From: Ophiodon elongatus
Taxonomy: Eukaryota; Chordata; Actinopteri; Perciformes; Hexagrammidae
Assembly (NCBI GenBank): GCA_016806645.1
Contig: JACSYO010001618.1
Coordinates: 1,260,501-1,324,500 of the forward strand
Reading direction: 5' to 3'
Length of the DNA stretch: 64,000 nucleotides
This document shows, piece after piece, positions 47,590 to 60,851 of the stretch. A model generated the notes under the pieces. That model saw only the letters and a program-made list of their open reading frames with translations, ran no database searches and was not told where the DNA came from. Made by a program: the position numbers and the translations under genes. How positions within the stretch are numbered: the stretch's first letter is position 1; every line of letters begins with the position of its first letter.

Positions 47590-47826
47590 AGTATTTTCTT
47601 CTCTGATTTTCCTGCTCCTCTGTTTGAGCGTTTGTATCTGAATCTGAAGATGCCTCTGCCTCGCTGCCGCAACATTTGTACTTTCACTCGCTGCCCCTCC
47701 TCCCCCGCCATATCTGACTCCCTCACTTGACATCTCTCCGCACCTCAATGTCCGTTCCCTCTGTCCGCTCTCTCCCTCTCTTTCACCCTCTCATGTTCCT
47801 GTCAGTCTCTCATAGCCTACTAAGTT

Positions 47827-47889
<63 letters not shown>

Positions 47890-48400
47890 TTTATGTGTGA
47901 GATCGTTGAGCCATTGCATGGCTGAGTGCAGCGGCCCTGGGGCAGTCATGTGCCGTGGTGCACAGCGGAGGATGGAGACACGTGTCGCACTTCTTTCCGG
48001 TTACCATTCTGTCCTAACCTGTCTCTCTCTTTAACCCTCTGTCTCGTACACACGTAGTTACACAAACAGACGCACGTAATTCCTCTCCATTTGTTCACCC
48101 TTTATGTCCTTCTGAGCCCCCCCCCGTCTCCCGTCATTTATTTTCATCTTTCAGTCTCGGTCCACTGTTTCCAACCTTAAACATTTTTTTCTCCAAACAC
48201 CTAAAATTCACTTTTGATCATCCTCTTCTCACATTTTACTAATGCCTAGTGACATCACAGACAGGAAGTGAAGCCTCATCCCACCCTCCTTTCTTCACTT
48301 TTATATATTTGTCTCGCACATCCTGGCCTCTGCACATTATCATCCTCTGTACTCTCCTCAGTTTCCTCTCCTCTCCCCACTAAAGGCTGAAATGTAATTA
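47590..48400 (+). repeat. Pyrimidine-rich region around a (GT)29 microsatellite
   Basis: CT-rich sequence (for example 47690-47815 and 48110-48400) flanks an uninterrupted GT run at 47830-47888. A C run lies at 48117-48125. No exon was recognised. Confidence 0.8.
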
Positions 48401-49083
48401 TTCTTCTGGCATACTTATTGGCCCCAAGACATTGATGCTAAATATGCTGTGCTCACTTCGGTTTAGAAGCCATGGGCTTCAACAAATAAATTGCATTTTC
48501 CCGTTCCAGCATCTGTTTCTTTTGGGTTGTTTTCCACTTATGCGGAATCATCTCACAATAACAAAGCAGGAAATTATATCTATATCATGCCAGAGCAAAA
48601 TAGCTATATTTTCATTTCAAGACTGCAAATAAAAGACTTAAAATACACTTTTGACAAAAAACACGCCTTTGTGTGTCAGTATTTGAATTTAGGCAAGAAA
48701 TGACTCCAGACACATCTAACGCCGTCATTTTTTACACAATGTTTTTAAAGTGAAAAAGTACATTGGAAAAAATATCTGAAAAATGACGTGTGCATTTTGT
48801 GCGAATTTTTATTTATTTGTAGGGTGAGACATTAATGGTAAACTTTATTAATGTGCATTCATAAAAATCAATAGAAGATAAATACAAATGTTGGCCTCTT
48901 GAGGGGGAATACTTAATAGTGCAATATGATGCAGAGCAGATTCCACTAGCCTCTGCTAAATGAACACTAATAAAACCAAATCATGTAAATGTCCCAGGGG
49001 ATAAATCTAGATTAATTTTCCCCAACCTCTGTAATTTGTTGGACTTTGGCTCATTTAATTGCCTTTTTAATCACCAAAGATTT

Positions 49084-49530
49084 TAAGGTGCAAGATCCGA
49101 GATCGGGAGCATTTTGAATGCTTTAAACTCTCAATATGTCGATGCCGAGCCGACGAGAGACACAATTTTTTTTATCCCGTTTGATTTGCACCATGATGAT
49201 ATGATGTTCGTCAATTTAAAGATAATTTTGCAAGTCAAGAAAGCCGTAGTTTGTCGTGAAACTGTTGTGTAAGTGTAAGACTGTGAAAATACATAATTAG
49301 AAGGTCTACACGCCCAAAAGACGTCTTTCTCGCTGAACCTAGCTAGCTAGTGTTGGCGACGTAGAATATGAGAGACGATTGATATAGATTACTGAGCGGT
49401 TTCACACAAAACTAAATGCTACTACAAAAAAAAAAACCTACAACAAACTGTGACTTTATTGACTTGAAAAATTATCTTTTAAATTGACAAAAAGCATCAT
49501 GTGTAATTTATGCCACAATTCAAACGAGAT
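49084..49530 (+). mobile_element. Foldback-type element with about 85 bp imperfect inverted arms
   Basis: The left arm 49175-49256 (TCCCGTTTGATTTG ... GTCAATTTAAAGATAATTTT, GCAAGTCAAGAAAG) pairs with the right arm 49441-49529, whose complement reads TCTCGTTTGAATTG ... GTCAATTTAAAAGATAATTT, TTCAAGTCAATAAAG. The spacer is about 185 bp. The 80 bp before the left arm (AAGGTGCAAGATCCGAGATC) resemble the start of family E. Confidence 0.65.
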
Positions 49531-50840
49531 CCCAAAATATAGAATTTTTTCATCAAATGTGTGCTAGAGAGTGTGGTGATTTTCATAATCAAGTGAGCAC
49601 TGGAAGCAAATCAAGATTTTGAGAAATATAATACACTAGCCTTCAGTTGACAAAAGATTCTTTAGCTTGAAGATGATTTCCCCATCTGGGCTGCCTCGTT
49701 TCTCTTCTGTTTTTATTATAGCACTCTGTCACGGGCAAATGCATAGTGTAACAACGAGTGACACTTAAGATCCACTGGGCTGAGAAGGACAAAGATGAGT
49801 ATGATGATGAGAAAGGGACAAACGCCGGTGAGAGCGATGATCTATAAGGGACAGTATTTAGGTCTTGTATTGTGGCCAACGGTCAATGAAGTGAGATGTG
49901 GATCTTTGATCGGGCAGAAGGTTTGTTAAAGACAGAAAACCCAACCCCACAGCAGCTGCACCACCTGGGAGCAAGAAGCTGGAAGCAGATGACGACCAAA
50001 TCCAGCTTCTTCACTCCTGCTTTAAGAGTGCCAGTTTGAAATTCGTTGATTTGAGGATTCCTGCGGTGTTGGAGAGAGCTAGCTACTATTTCACGACAGC
50101 TTCTTCTCTGCAATTGCAAAGGCAAGCAACAGTACAGTATAAACTGCAGCTCCCTGTTGGCAGAAAAAACCTCAATGTGGGTGTTTGAGACGAGCTCAGG
50201 AAGGAGGATATTTTCTGGTCACGACTCAGGCAGCGCACTCTGCACATGCACACGTACTCACAAACACAGACACACGTGTTTCACCAAATGTTGACGTGTT
50301 GCTGCCATAATTCTTTAAGCCACTTTAGAGAAGTGCTTGCTGTGACATGTCATGTGACTGCCCCTGGGGTTGTGTGAAATGCAAGCCAGTGAACGGTTTG
50401 CATACAGGACAGTATATGCAGACGGCAGCCTTTAGCATACACAGTCAGTTGCTGCACACCCACCCACCCAATCCAACACCTACAGTGCATGCACATATGG
50501 AAACACACACACGTACACATTCATATCTACAGAAACCAGCCTGCACAATTAGTTTTCAGGTTTGAAAAAAAGAGTCTTTGACTAGTCCCTTCTTTTCCCC
50601 TAATCTGTTCAGCCAAGCTGTAATTATTTCTTCAGAGTAGTTCAGGTGACGTGACGTCCGCTCCCAGCTATCACATACAGTTCAATCACTTAACCATTGA
50701 TTTATAAAGCCACTGTTTGAAGACAGGATGAATAACTGAAACAATGACTGTCAATGAGGACAAAATAGGTGGTGAAATATAAAAAAATACCCAAAGAACT
50801 TGATATAATATTATATACTATCACTGATAGTATATCACTG

Positions 50841-50853
50841 ATATATAAATATA

Positions 50854-50915
<62 letters not shown>
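50841..50915 (+). repeat. (TA)n microsatellite, slightly interrupted
   Basis: About 75 bp of TA repeats with early interruptions (AAAT, TGTA). Confidence 0.97.
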
Positions 50916-50918
<3 letters not shown>

Positions 50919-53900
50919 CTTAATATACTTATACTACATATATTCCACACACCATAGCTGCCATTGCACTACAGGGCTTCTTAGAGTGTGTGAGTATTCA
51001 TTCTAGTGTGAGTATGGGCATTAAAGTGTGTGCATGTGTGTGTGTGAGTGAATACTGTTTGGTTGTACAGCGAGTCGAGAGGAAGCGATCTCCCGCGTGG
51101 CCTTTGCAGTTTGTTCTGTCTCCATATTGACAGTTTGACACTTACACCTACTACAGTACTGCACGTCATGGGCAAGCTATGCACCATGTGTGGTGTTGTG
51201 TGTTTGTATGTGAGGGAGAGAGAAACAAACTGTGAATAAAAGACGGTTATTACATAGTATGTGTTTGTGTGCTGTTGAGGCCCAATTTGCAGATTCAGGA
51301 CAATTTGGGAAAAGTGAGGGCATTTTAGTGAATTTGCTTCTTTAAAAAGGTCACTGGGGATTTAATCAATTAATTTTAATGGAATTGCAGTAATCAGTGG
51401 ATTCGCTTGTGGAGGTTAAGTAAATTACGTGGTGCTTTCGTGCTACAAAGCATGTAGTCACATTGGTTAGGATTGGGATTTTATGCTATAGGGCGTGCGT
51501 TATGTCAAAGGACCTTGCAAAAGTAGTATATATAGCAAATATGGGTGTGTGTGTTATTGTTAATTGTGCTGTATTTCCTGCCAAAATGCACCACTGCACC
51601 TTACACCATATGGTCAAGTGAGCCATTTAAGACCTCAGAGAATTACTAAGTGAAGCTCTGCTGCAGCTGCTAAAACCCCCTAAAAGCCTGGCTGGCGAAT
51701 CAGGTCTCGCTGAATTTAAAGTCACAGCTGGATTCAGCTAGTTCCACTTCCAACTTGCTGCCTGCATAATATTTTTTATTCATTCATAGCATACTAACAA
51801 ACAGCTTCTTCACAATGTGTCATTTCAGTTTTGAGAGAGCAACGGGTTTCGACAGACACTACATTTGGCCGATGCTGCAGAACTAATGTCAGACAGATGC
51901 CGCTGCTGTATTGTATACCAGTATATGTGTATGGTCTGCAGTTCCCCTGTTGCTGCGTGGTACCCTGCTGCAGAAAATGATGACAAAACACTGTAGAACC
52001 AAGGTCAGAGCTGTCTCATTATCTAAACCACTTCATCTTTCACAAAACACTTTATCTGATTAATATTACGGCGTTCGAGTAACCCTTGCAGAACCTCACC
52101 TCTCAAACACTGTCAAAGCTTATAAATTCATGTCAATGATGTCAGTGAGGTTTGGGTGGCATGAAGGTATACTTTGAGTCAACCGGCTGAGATTTCATTA
52201 CAATATTGGAGTTGGTGATTTTGCATCGATAATATGCATTTGTATTTAACTCACTGGAGCAGCTGAAAGCAGATATTCCCATATTGTTATTTCAATAATT
52301 CAGTCTTGTAGAAAATTGCATTATTTCCATATATATCTTCTAATAATCTAACATTAAATAAACTATGGCAGAAGAAATAAAACATGTTTTTTTCATGTGT
52401 CTAACTGATGTTGTGATAGATAATGAGATGGATAATCGGCATTTTTCTGAACTCTGTAAAACTGCGGTTTTGTACACATATTTTTCAAGATAAACTTCAT
52501 TTGAAAACACTGCCTTCATATCAGATAGTCAAATACATGCAAAAACAATTATATTATCTTTTGCCCCTTGGGATTTTATTGTGAATGCTGTAAATGAATT
52601 ATGTGCGTTTATGTGTTGACTAGTTTATGCTGCCATTGTGATATCATGTGTTTCGAGACAATCCTTGGTAATGTACATAAATAAATACATAAATAAATAA
52701 GCAATAGGCATAGAAAATGTCTTGTACTGTAACCGACTTTTTGTTGTCGGAAGTTGTGTGGGCAACACCATCAGTCGTGAGCCACGGTTCAGACTGTCTT
52801 TAAGCCTATCTGATCCTTTGATGGATTGGAGCCTCTTATTATATGGACTCAGGAAGCAGGAGAAAGCAAGAAGGGGAGAGAGCAACAGACACTGGGAGAT
52901 AGTTAGTTACCAGGGGAGTAAAAGCCTGGAGCCCTATTAGATGCAGCTTATTGTGATAGCCTTCGCAGTAGGCAGCTAATGGTTATGGATGGAAAAATGG
53001 AATCTTTCCTTCAGCTGAACAAATTTTCCCTCCATTTTCTCTCTTTTACGTCGGCCTCTCCCTTTCTAACCAGCTTCCTCCTTCACTCCCTCTGTTCTCC
53101 TGTGTGATCTCGCTCTATGTTACCCCCATTATTCCCTACTTCCTCCATCTGTCAGATACTCCTGATTCCCTGCTGACTTCCAAAACTAACAGTGCTTCAC
53201 ATCGACCCTCGCCTAATGGAAGACAAACAAAGACAGGCTGACTCTTCGCTCAGCTCACAGACAAAAGGAATACACCGAGCAGACATTACGCTCTATTTAA
53301 ATTCTGCTAAGGGCATTCACAGAACCTCAGAATTAATTTGGGGAGCCCTTAGCCCTGTATTTAATCACACAGCACAGTCATATGCCATTAGATAGGTGCT
53401 TCTTTCAGGACAGTGCTCTGGGCACAAACAGGGTTGGCTCAAGGGGAAAAACCCTTACTCAGTCAGCTTATTGCTTGGCACTACTCCTGAGCTGATCAAA
53501 TTATGTGTACTTTCAGTAGAATTAGAGTGCAACTTAATGGCATAAGGTACAAGACACAGGAAACACTGGACCCCGTGTAAGAACGACCGGAACGAACAGA
53601 TTTGTGGCACATATGAGCGATTTAAGAGAATTTGTGGCATTAGCCAATTTGCTTGTACTTTTTCTCTAACGTACGGTACTTGAGGTACGGAAGTAATTCA
53701 GTGGTCCAGACCTGCTCGCACATGTCATGTTTCCACAGAAGGGTACAAAATAAATGTCAACTGAAATTATGAAATTGAATTAATTTGGGGTTTAAATATG
53801 ATACAGAAAAAAAAAGTTAAATACATAACTTAAAAAGATTATTATTGTGCTCATCATATCATAATAATAATCGTGGCTTGCAAATTTACTCAAGTTTTAT

Positions 53901-55944
53901 TTTTATTGAAAAAAAATTAATAGTGTATTTCGATACAGCAACTTTTCACGAGAGAAAATTCTCTCACTCCACCAGCTGCATCAAGGTCGTTGTTGAAGGC
54001 GATGTCCACTATCATCCTCTCCTCCAGCAACATCACCTACTGTAAGTTGTAACATTCCCTCTTGTTATATCTCCTTTCTCCCACTTCATGTCAAACCATT
54101 CGCTCTTTATTTCTGTCACAGTACAGCGCTGCTCTAATGACACATCGTTGACAGCTGTACTATTAATATTTTCCAATACCACCAGTGACTCTGCTAAACT
54201 TGTTATATTTTTATCCGGTCATTTTCAACAGCAAGACTGACGCCAATTTCTTCTTTTTAATCTTTGGTGACATTTTTGTGAGTGAAACTTCCCCCCACAG
54301 GGAACGGAATAGGTAGCCTTGTATGTAATATTCGGGGCGTCGATGAGGCTAATAATAAACTTTTAATGAACAGGAGGCATTTGTCAGGCTCACACAAGCG
54401 ATTTACGACAAGTTTGTCCAGTCAAGAGAGTTTGTTGAATCCAACTTGAAGCAAAGCTCACAGAAAATAGTAAGAGAAGTTTGAGGATAAGAATATGAAA
54501 ATGTTTTTGCATGAGGCCCCTTTGTGTCTTAGTACACACATAAAATGTGGAATAGTAGCTCCAGTTTAGCAAATATTCAGGTATTATAGGGGAAATTTCA
54601 CCAGTCATAGATATCTTTGAATACATTTTGCTATAAATCCTCAGAGAGGAGTCAAGCCCCGACTTATGTGAGGCTCAGGGAAAGCGTGTTGCACTATGAG
54701 CACTTTTAAGAAACTGCAACTGTACACTAATGACAAGAACAATACAGCACATATTGTGTGTCGGCCCATTACATTCCAATGTTCGTATGTTTCCATGGCA
54801 ACTAGGGCTGAAGAGATAATAATAATAATCACAATTCACATTTTAAGGCGCTAATAAGTTTTCTCTCGGGTGTACGAATTGTAATTAAATTTGTGAAAAA
54901 GATTTGAGGGCACCTATTGTTCAACACAATGCAATGTAATAATATCTGGTGAATATCTATGCTCGCTATAATATTAAAACCACAAGGGATTGAACATTTC
55001 TGTCACTTAGCAACCAACTGCTGGCTGCCGCCATACTGGGTTCCAGGTTCAAGCTCACTCACAGATTTGAACATGCATTCTTTGCGCGTGTGATTTGAAA
55101 AACAAAAGGAGACACGATAATATATAATATATAATATAGCGCATATATTTTAGCGGTGATGAGAAAAAAGTAGCCCAGCTGCTGTACACAAGATGCAGTC
55201 TCTCATGACCTGTGCTCAATTCAGTCCGATTAACAGGCCAAATAGTGTTTATACTAAGGAGATTGGACAATAATAGCATCATGTCGTCAATGACGTCAAC
55301 GACGCCTCCACTACTGTAATTTTGTGCAGAAAATTTGTCAGAAATGCCTATAAGCCTTATAGCAAATCATCCCTCTTCTAAATCCCATTTCGTAGAAATA
55401 AATTATTAACGCATGTCAATATTCAAATGGCGGCGTGTTGTGAGGAGAAGGGTGGCTACAGCCTCGGCCCAAGCTTGATCCATCGTGACATGAGCTCTTT
55501 ACAAATTCCATTTCCTAAGAAGTTTATTTATCATTTGTTGGAAATGTAATCAATCACCTACAGTCCAGTAGTTCTCACCCTGCGCTCAATGGCTTAACCT
55601 TGAACAAGAATTTACCATTTTTTTACACAAAACCTAAAGTATGTATGTTGCCCCCTGTTATAAAAAAACTGTCCTGGATGTAATTACTGGCCACTTTGCT
55701 CAGCTGTAATTAGAGTCAAGAATTTGGTTAAATATTTTGGTTTGCATAATAACTCCCTTTCCTCTGCTGGTGATATTATCACAGCAAGTACCAACACTGT
55801 TGTCTCTCTCAGAAACACACATATTCCTTTTCCTTATCCACCAGCAAAATGAAAGTGACAAAGATGCAAAGTCCGTCATGTCAGTCTCAAGTTAAAGGAT
55901 TATCATTATGAGACAACATAATCCAGACTAGTGTAAGGTCAAGC

Positions 55945-56092
55945 TTCACGGAGCCAGCTGCCATGTTTCTACAGTAGCCCAGAATGGACAAACCAAACAA
56001 TGGCTCTAGGGTCATTCAAGTTTCAGTTGGTTGCAATCTGCAACCTAACCGCGAGATGACCCCTATTTCTACACACTGTACCTTTAGGCGAG
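55945..56092 (+). mobile_element. Teleost interspersed repeat, family A, 3' fragment
   Basis: GCTGCCATGTTTCTACAGTAG, CCCAGAATGGACAAACCAAA and CAGTTGGTTGCAATCTGCAA match 6619-6803 in order, with an internal deletion, ending ACACACTGTACCTTTAG. Confidence 0.7.
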
Positions 56093-56169
56093 ATTTGAAC
56101 CACAAGTTATAAATATTGCTTACTGTTCCAACGCTGCAGTTACAGTTCCTTTCGGCTTTAATGCTCAGT

Positions 56170-56380
56170 AATGTGGGGCTGCATGGTGGTGTAGTGGCTA
56201 GCACTGTCACCTCACAGCGAGAGGGGCCCGGATTCGATCCCAGGCGGTCACTCTTTGTGGAGTTTGCACGTTCTCCCCGTGGGTTCATATGTGCCCTGCG
56301 ATAAACTGGCGACCGCTGGGATCGGCTCCAGCGCCCCGCGGCCCTGAATATGATAAGCGGCTTGGATAATGGAATGGACT
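56170..56380 (+). mobile_element. tRNA-derived SINE-like element
   Basis: TGGTGTAGTGGCTAGCACTG resembles a polymerase III A box and GGATTCGATCCC a B box, 45 bp apart as in tRNA-derived SINEs. The body has GAGTTTGCACGTTCTCCCCG and the tail GGGATCGGCTCCAGCGCCCC, ATGATAAGCGGCTTGGATAATGG. The middle is shorter than the full-length form I know, so this copy looks internally deleted. Confidence 0.7.
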
Positions 56381-57940
56381 GGCTACATAATGTTGCTCAT
56401 AATTGTTAGCCTGTCAGTTATTGTACTGAGGAATTGAGCAACCGTTTTCTGATTCATATCAATGTCCTCAGTAGTAATGAATGCAAAGAAAGCCTAACCA
56501 CTCAGGTTGAGCTAACAACTCAACCTTTTGGAGACAGCCCGTCAAATGAGTAATTGTGAATTTATGAGTTTGTGAATGGGTTCCATTAGTTGCTAAATCT
56601 TACTGTATATGTAACAAAGACAAACCCACAGGTGGATTTTCATAACAATCCAATTTGACGCTATTCAGCCTGCTTTGTAGCAACTAATACAGAGAGTTAA
56701 ACAAAACAATCTCATCTCATAATCAAGGACTCGCTAGCTTTTTTCTGGGGTCTTTCAACTGGTCATCATGAGCAGATGAGGGTTACTCAGTTGCCATGGA
56801 GATGGATATGTTCTGCCACTAGCAGTTGGTTTCAGTTTGGTGTTCAGTTGCCAGTAGCAACCTCTACTGGCACAGTCCTACAGCAGTTCAGCTGACACGG
56901 TTACATCCACCGCTTGGTCAGATCTTTGTCCCCCAAAAATGGATAGGCTTCTTTTATCTACCTTTCCAAATGCTCTTTTGGAGCTTAATCTCTAGGCACT
57001 CTACAACTGGTTTTTGATTGTTTATTTATGATTTCGACGAATTTGTCTTTTTTGTCTTTGATCGGTTTACAGCTATCCAAGATTGCCACTATGTCAGATT
57101 AAGGAAGTTTGAATTCCAGTGCGGATGTACAACTTTGATGTCTTAATTGTTACATTTATTAGCGCAACTCGTACAGAGAAAGTAAAAGTAAGCTGCAAAC
57201 AGCTCTTTGTGGTAAAAAATAAATAAAAAAATCACATTGATGCCTCTTTTCAACCATTTCACAATTATTGAAGAGGATTACCTGTTGCCATAGAAACAGC
57301 AGACTATTTCACCAGAGGTTGTGATGCTGATTAGTCTCATTTATGGCCCTCTTAGGTGTGCCTCATGCATAGTAACAGGTTTGTTGCTGGAATATTGCAG
57401 ATGACTGAGCACTGAGCACCCAGCCCAAAAACAATCAGCAATACTACTGACATAACCAATACGATGCATTTTCCTTTCTTTTTATTATTGTACAAATATT
57501 TTTTCTCAGTTGACCTATTGTGTTTTTAGTTGCAAACAGCAGATGGTAAGTTGTAAAGTCATGAGTTCTACCAAACTCTACTTTGCTTGGGTCTCCTAAA
57601 ATTGAAATATAGATTACATGGAAATATCTTGTATTATGACAGAGTAAAAATGTTTTGTGTTGTATCCCACATTGATGCATCCACAGAGCTCGTGACCAGT
57701 ACCTTCTCATCCTACTGAAGAGGCTATTTAAGAGAAGAGAATTGAAGAGGTCTCTTTGTACGCTGTGCACATGCTACAATCAGAAGGTCAAAACGCAAGA
57801 TTAGATTAAACAAAATATAAACTGAAATATCTCCTGGGGCATCTTTCATCTTTTAACATACTCAATTTGCAGCCCAAGAGTGTAGAATGATATCATCGAG
57901 TACAGTATTTGGCCTGACCGCTGTTTTAAATAGTAGTGTG

Positions 57941-57967
57941 GTAAGTAAGTAAGTAAGTAAGTAAGTA
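57941..57967 (+). repeat. (GTAA)n tetranucleotide microsatellite
   Basis: Six to seven tandem GTAA units directly before the repeat at 57968. Confidence 0.95.
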
Positions 57968-58200
57968 TATAAGTATAAAATAAAATAAGATAATCCTTTA
58001 TTAGTCCCGCAGCGGGTTATTTACAGGATTTACAGCAGCATAGGGTATAGTGCAAACAAGAGACATAGTAAAAAGAAAACAAGATCAAAACAAGTATTAT
58101 AAAGAAGCAAATAAGCAATACAAAAACGTAAAGAATCCACAATAACTAAAATATTATATATACAGACAGAATAACTATTATTGCACATACTACTGTCACA
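57968..58200. mobile_element. Teleost interspersed repeat with TTTATTAGTCCCGCAGCGGG core
   Basis: AAGATAATCCTTTATTAGTC, CCGCAGCGGG, TTTACAGCAGCATAGGGTAT, AGTGCAAACAAGAGACATAG and TTATTGCACATAC are the landmarks of a frequent teleost repeat that usually follows an A/AAT-rich stretch. It is probably a retroelement tail; class not certain. Confidence 0.55.
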
Positions 58201-58674
58201 ATGTCGGCCTCACTTGTGGATATTGCTGCTCTTTCTGCCATTCATCCAACCCATTTCTGCTCCCCACTTGTCTATTCTAATGGCCAATCTATTTTAACGC
58301 AACCAATGTAATCCTCCATTTAGACATATATTATGAGACATACTTACAAAACATACAGTACATGGACAAATGTCTCTATCCAAGTGAGGTATTACCAATT
58401 TAAAAAAAGCAGAAACAAAACAATACTGGCAAACAGACAACAAATGATACATTAGCATTATAACGTATAATAAGTATACCAGTTTAGCCTGAATTCACAA
58501 CAAATGTTTCACCTCTGGAGTCCATTCCTTCAATCCACTCCAGTCCTTTCAGATGCACAGACAGTGGCGACAAACATAAATAAATAATAAATAACTTCAA
58601 AACTCCAAATGCTGTCTTCACTAGTCCACTAGTCTCTAGTAGACTGAAACTGCTTGATAATCCCACCTCACACC

Positions 58675-58678
<4 letters not shown>

Positions 58679-58722
<44 letters not shown>
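58679..58722 (+). repeat. (TA)22 microsatellite
   Basis: Uninterrupted TA run immediately outside the left arm of the long inverted repeat. Confidence 0.97.
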
Positions 58723-58726
<4 letters not shown>

Positions 58727-58907
58727 TTACACCTAATTAGGCTGTTAAACTAAAAGAGCAAAAAAGGCTGGTGAGGCTTTATTAGAAAAAGAAAATACAA
58801 CCGAACCAAGAAGCCACAAGCAGCAGTATAGTCTGAATGAATGGTTAAGGAGGTTTGACATCCTTTTAAATGAATGTACACCGGAATCAGTGTATATATC
58901 TATATAT

Positions 58908-58946
<39 letters not shown>

Positions 58947-59011
58947 TATATATATATATATATACATACACACACACACACACATATACATACATATATA
59001 TATATAGCACT

Positions 59012-59108
<97 letters not shown>

Positions 59109-59277
59109 CACACACACACACACACATATATAATATATTATATATATATATACTGATATATTCAGACTATACTGCTGCTTGTGGCTTCTTGGTTCGGTTG
59201 TATTTTCTTTTCTAATAAAGCCTCACCAGCCTTTTTTGCTCTTTTAGTTTAACAGCCTAATCAGGTGTGAATTTATA
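58721..59277. repeat. Long near-perfect inverted repeat around a TA/CA tract
   Basis: The left arm 58721-58838 and the right arm 59159-59277 are reverse complements with about three differences over roughly 117 bp (one T indel, one C/T, one A/G). Shared blocks include CTAAAAGAGCAAAAAAGGCT, GGTGAGGCTTTATTAGAAAA and CAACCGAACCAAGAAGCCAC on the left. The 320 bp spacer is mostly (TA)n and (CA)n. Neither arm codes for protein. Confidence 0.93.
58892..59155 (+). repeat. Compound (TA)n/(CA)n microsatellite
   Basis: Several TA blocks (the longest at 59024-59095) with CA blocks (58969-58983, 59011-59022, 59109-59125), forming most of the spacer of the inverted repeat. Confidence 0.95.
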
Positions 59278-60144
59278 GAGATAGCACAGGCTCTAAGTGC
59301 TGTGCTTATCTTCACAAAATGTCTTCCACAGTGGAAAACATTAAAAACAAAACAGCACAGTCATGAAAAAGTAAAAGGAAACAAGAGGGGGATATTTTAC
59401 TTCCTGTTACATATAAATTAGCTGAAAGGCTAACGGCTTTTCTTGACATAAATGTAATTGTTGATCTTTAGTCTCAACAGGCCTGAGGGATAAGTCTAAA
59501 GCTGGTTATTAGTCAGTCCCTATTGACATCGGCAGGACCATAAATCTGTATTCCCTCTCGCCTGGTCTCCTGGGAGAAAACACAAGCCTTCTGTTTATCT
59601 CGGTGTTCCTCACAGAGACAGTATTGAATACATAAGTATAGGCTATTAATTAAAATGCTAATCCTGAAAGCTGCACAATAAAACCAGCGCAAAGATTTTA
59701 CCATTCAGTATGTATATATATTTGTTAAAAGACTCTCAAGAAAATGACAAATAAATTATCATTTTTAATCTATTATTTATAATTTAGATTTCATACATAT
59801 TTAATTTTCTAGAGAATAATGACTTGGGCGATGGGTCTCAATTTATAATGTCAATGTTTGTGTTTCAAATTTGACACCTAAGAGCTTTTCGTTTCTTTAC
59901 TTACACAAGCCCCCTAAAAAAATCATTAGTTTGAATAAAAATTCCTCCATACTAACTTTTCATTGCAAAACCTCTTATATGAGGGTTTTCTGATCTGACC
60001 CCACTAGTAACTGGATAACTCCCTTTTCTCAGTGCCTTCCAACACAGCTGCATATGGGAAAAAATATGTATTAATATGTCCGCTTCTTGATTTGCCCACG
60101 CTATATGTTTGGTAACGTTAGGAACAAAAGCTACTTTGTCAACT

Positions 60145-60240
60145 TAGGGCTGCATTATCAATTAATCTGTACATTGTATCGTTTTTTCAATTAATCAATT
60201 AATCATTTGGTACATAAAAAGTCCCATGAAAACTGTGAAA
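60145..60240 (+). mobile_element. Teleost interspersed repeat, AGGGCTGCA...ATTAATC family
   Basis: TTAGGGCTGCATTATCAATT, AATCAATTAATCATTTGGTA and AAACTGTGAAAAATGTCCAT follow a repeat very common in fish genomes (AGGGCTGCAACTAACGATTA type). Confidence 0.55.
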
Positions 60241-60795
60241 AATGTCCATTCCAGTGGTTAATTGACTGAGACATAAACGGTGGTGGGTAGTAACACGTTT
60301 ACTATTTGTCTGTGTCAGATAAAGGTAAACATTTGAACAAATGCTATGGTTTTTCTTGCGAGGACAGTCACTTTACCAAGTTTTGAACTTTTAAAACCAT
60401 TACTTCCTATTTTGGAAATTACAAGGTTACACATTTTACCTTGGAGTTGTTTCTGCATCATCCCTTTGGCTGAAAATGGCACTGGGATAGTAACAGCTGA
60501 GAGGTACAAGACATCAGAGGTCGAAACCAAGAGGACCCCATAAAGTCAACATGATATTGCCACCGGCTGTAATAAGGTCACTTCTCTGCGTGTGTGTATG
60601 TGGACCTGCAGCTGAGAACCGTGATGCCACAGATCATTCCTAATAACTGCCATGAAAACTACAGTTCTATAGTAAACTTGGAAAGTAGAAACGAGGAACA
60701 GCATATCAACAAAAAATGCTTTAAAAAAGTTTTGTTTTCCTATTGTGTATAATTAAATGACTGAAAACATAAACAGAGCATGCAGGTACTTGTAA

Positions 60796-60798
<3 letters not shown>

Positions 60799-60849
<51 letters not shown>
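60799..60849 (+). repeat. (GT)25 microsatellite
   Basis: Uninterrupted GT dinucleotides, about 51 bp. Confidence 0.98.

Positions 60850-60851
<2 letters not shown>

Noticed and set aside
47551..47748. Gly-rich minus-strand frame in a C/T-rich, CpG-containing patch considered as syn2 exon 1
   Set aside because: It lacks the MNFLRRRLSDS start, domain B features and a ...DEPHTDW end with a matching donor.
58745..59156. Overlapping open frames rich in Tyr-Ile and Val-Cys
   Set aside because: They are translations of (TA)n and (GT/CA)n microsatellites in all frames, not proteins.
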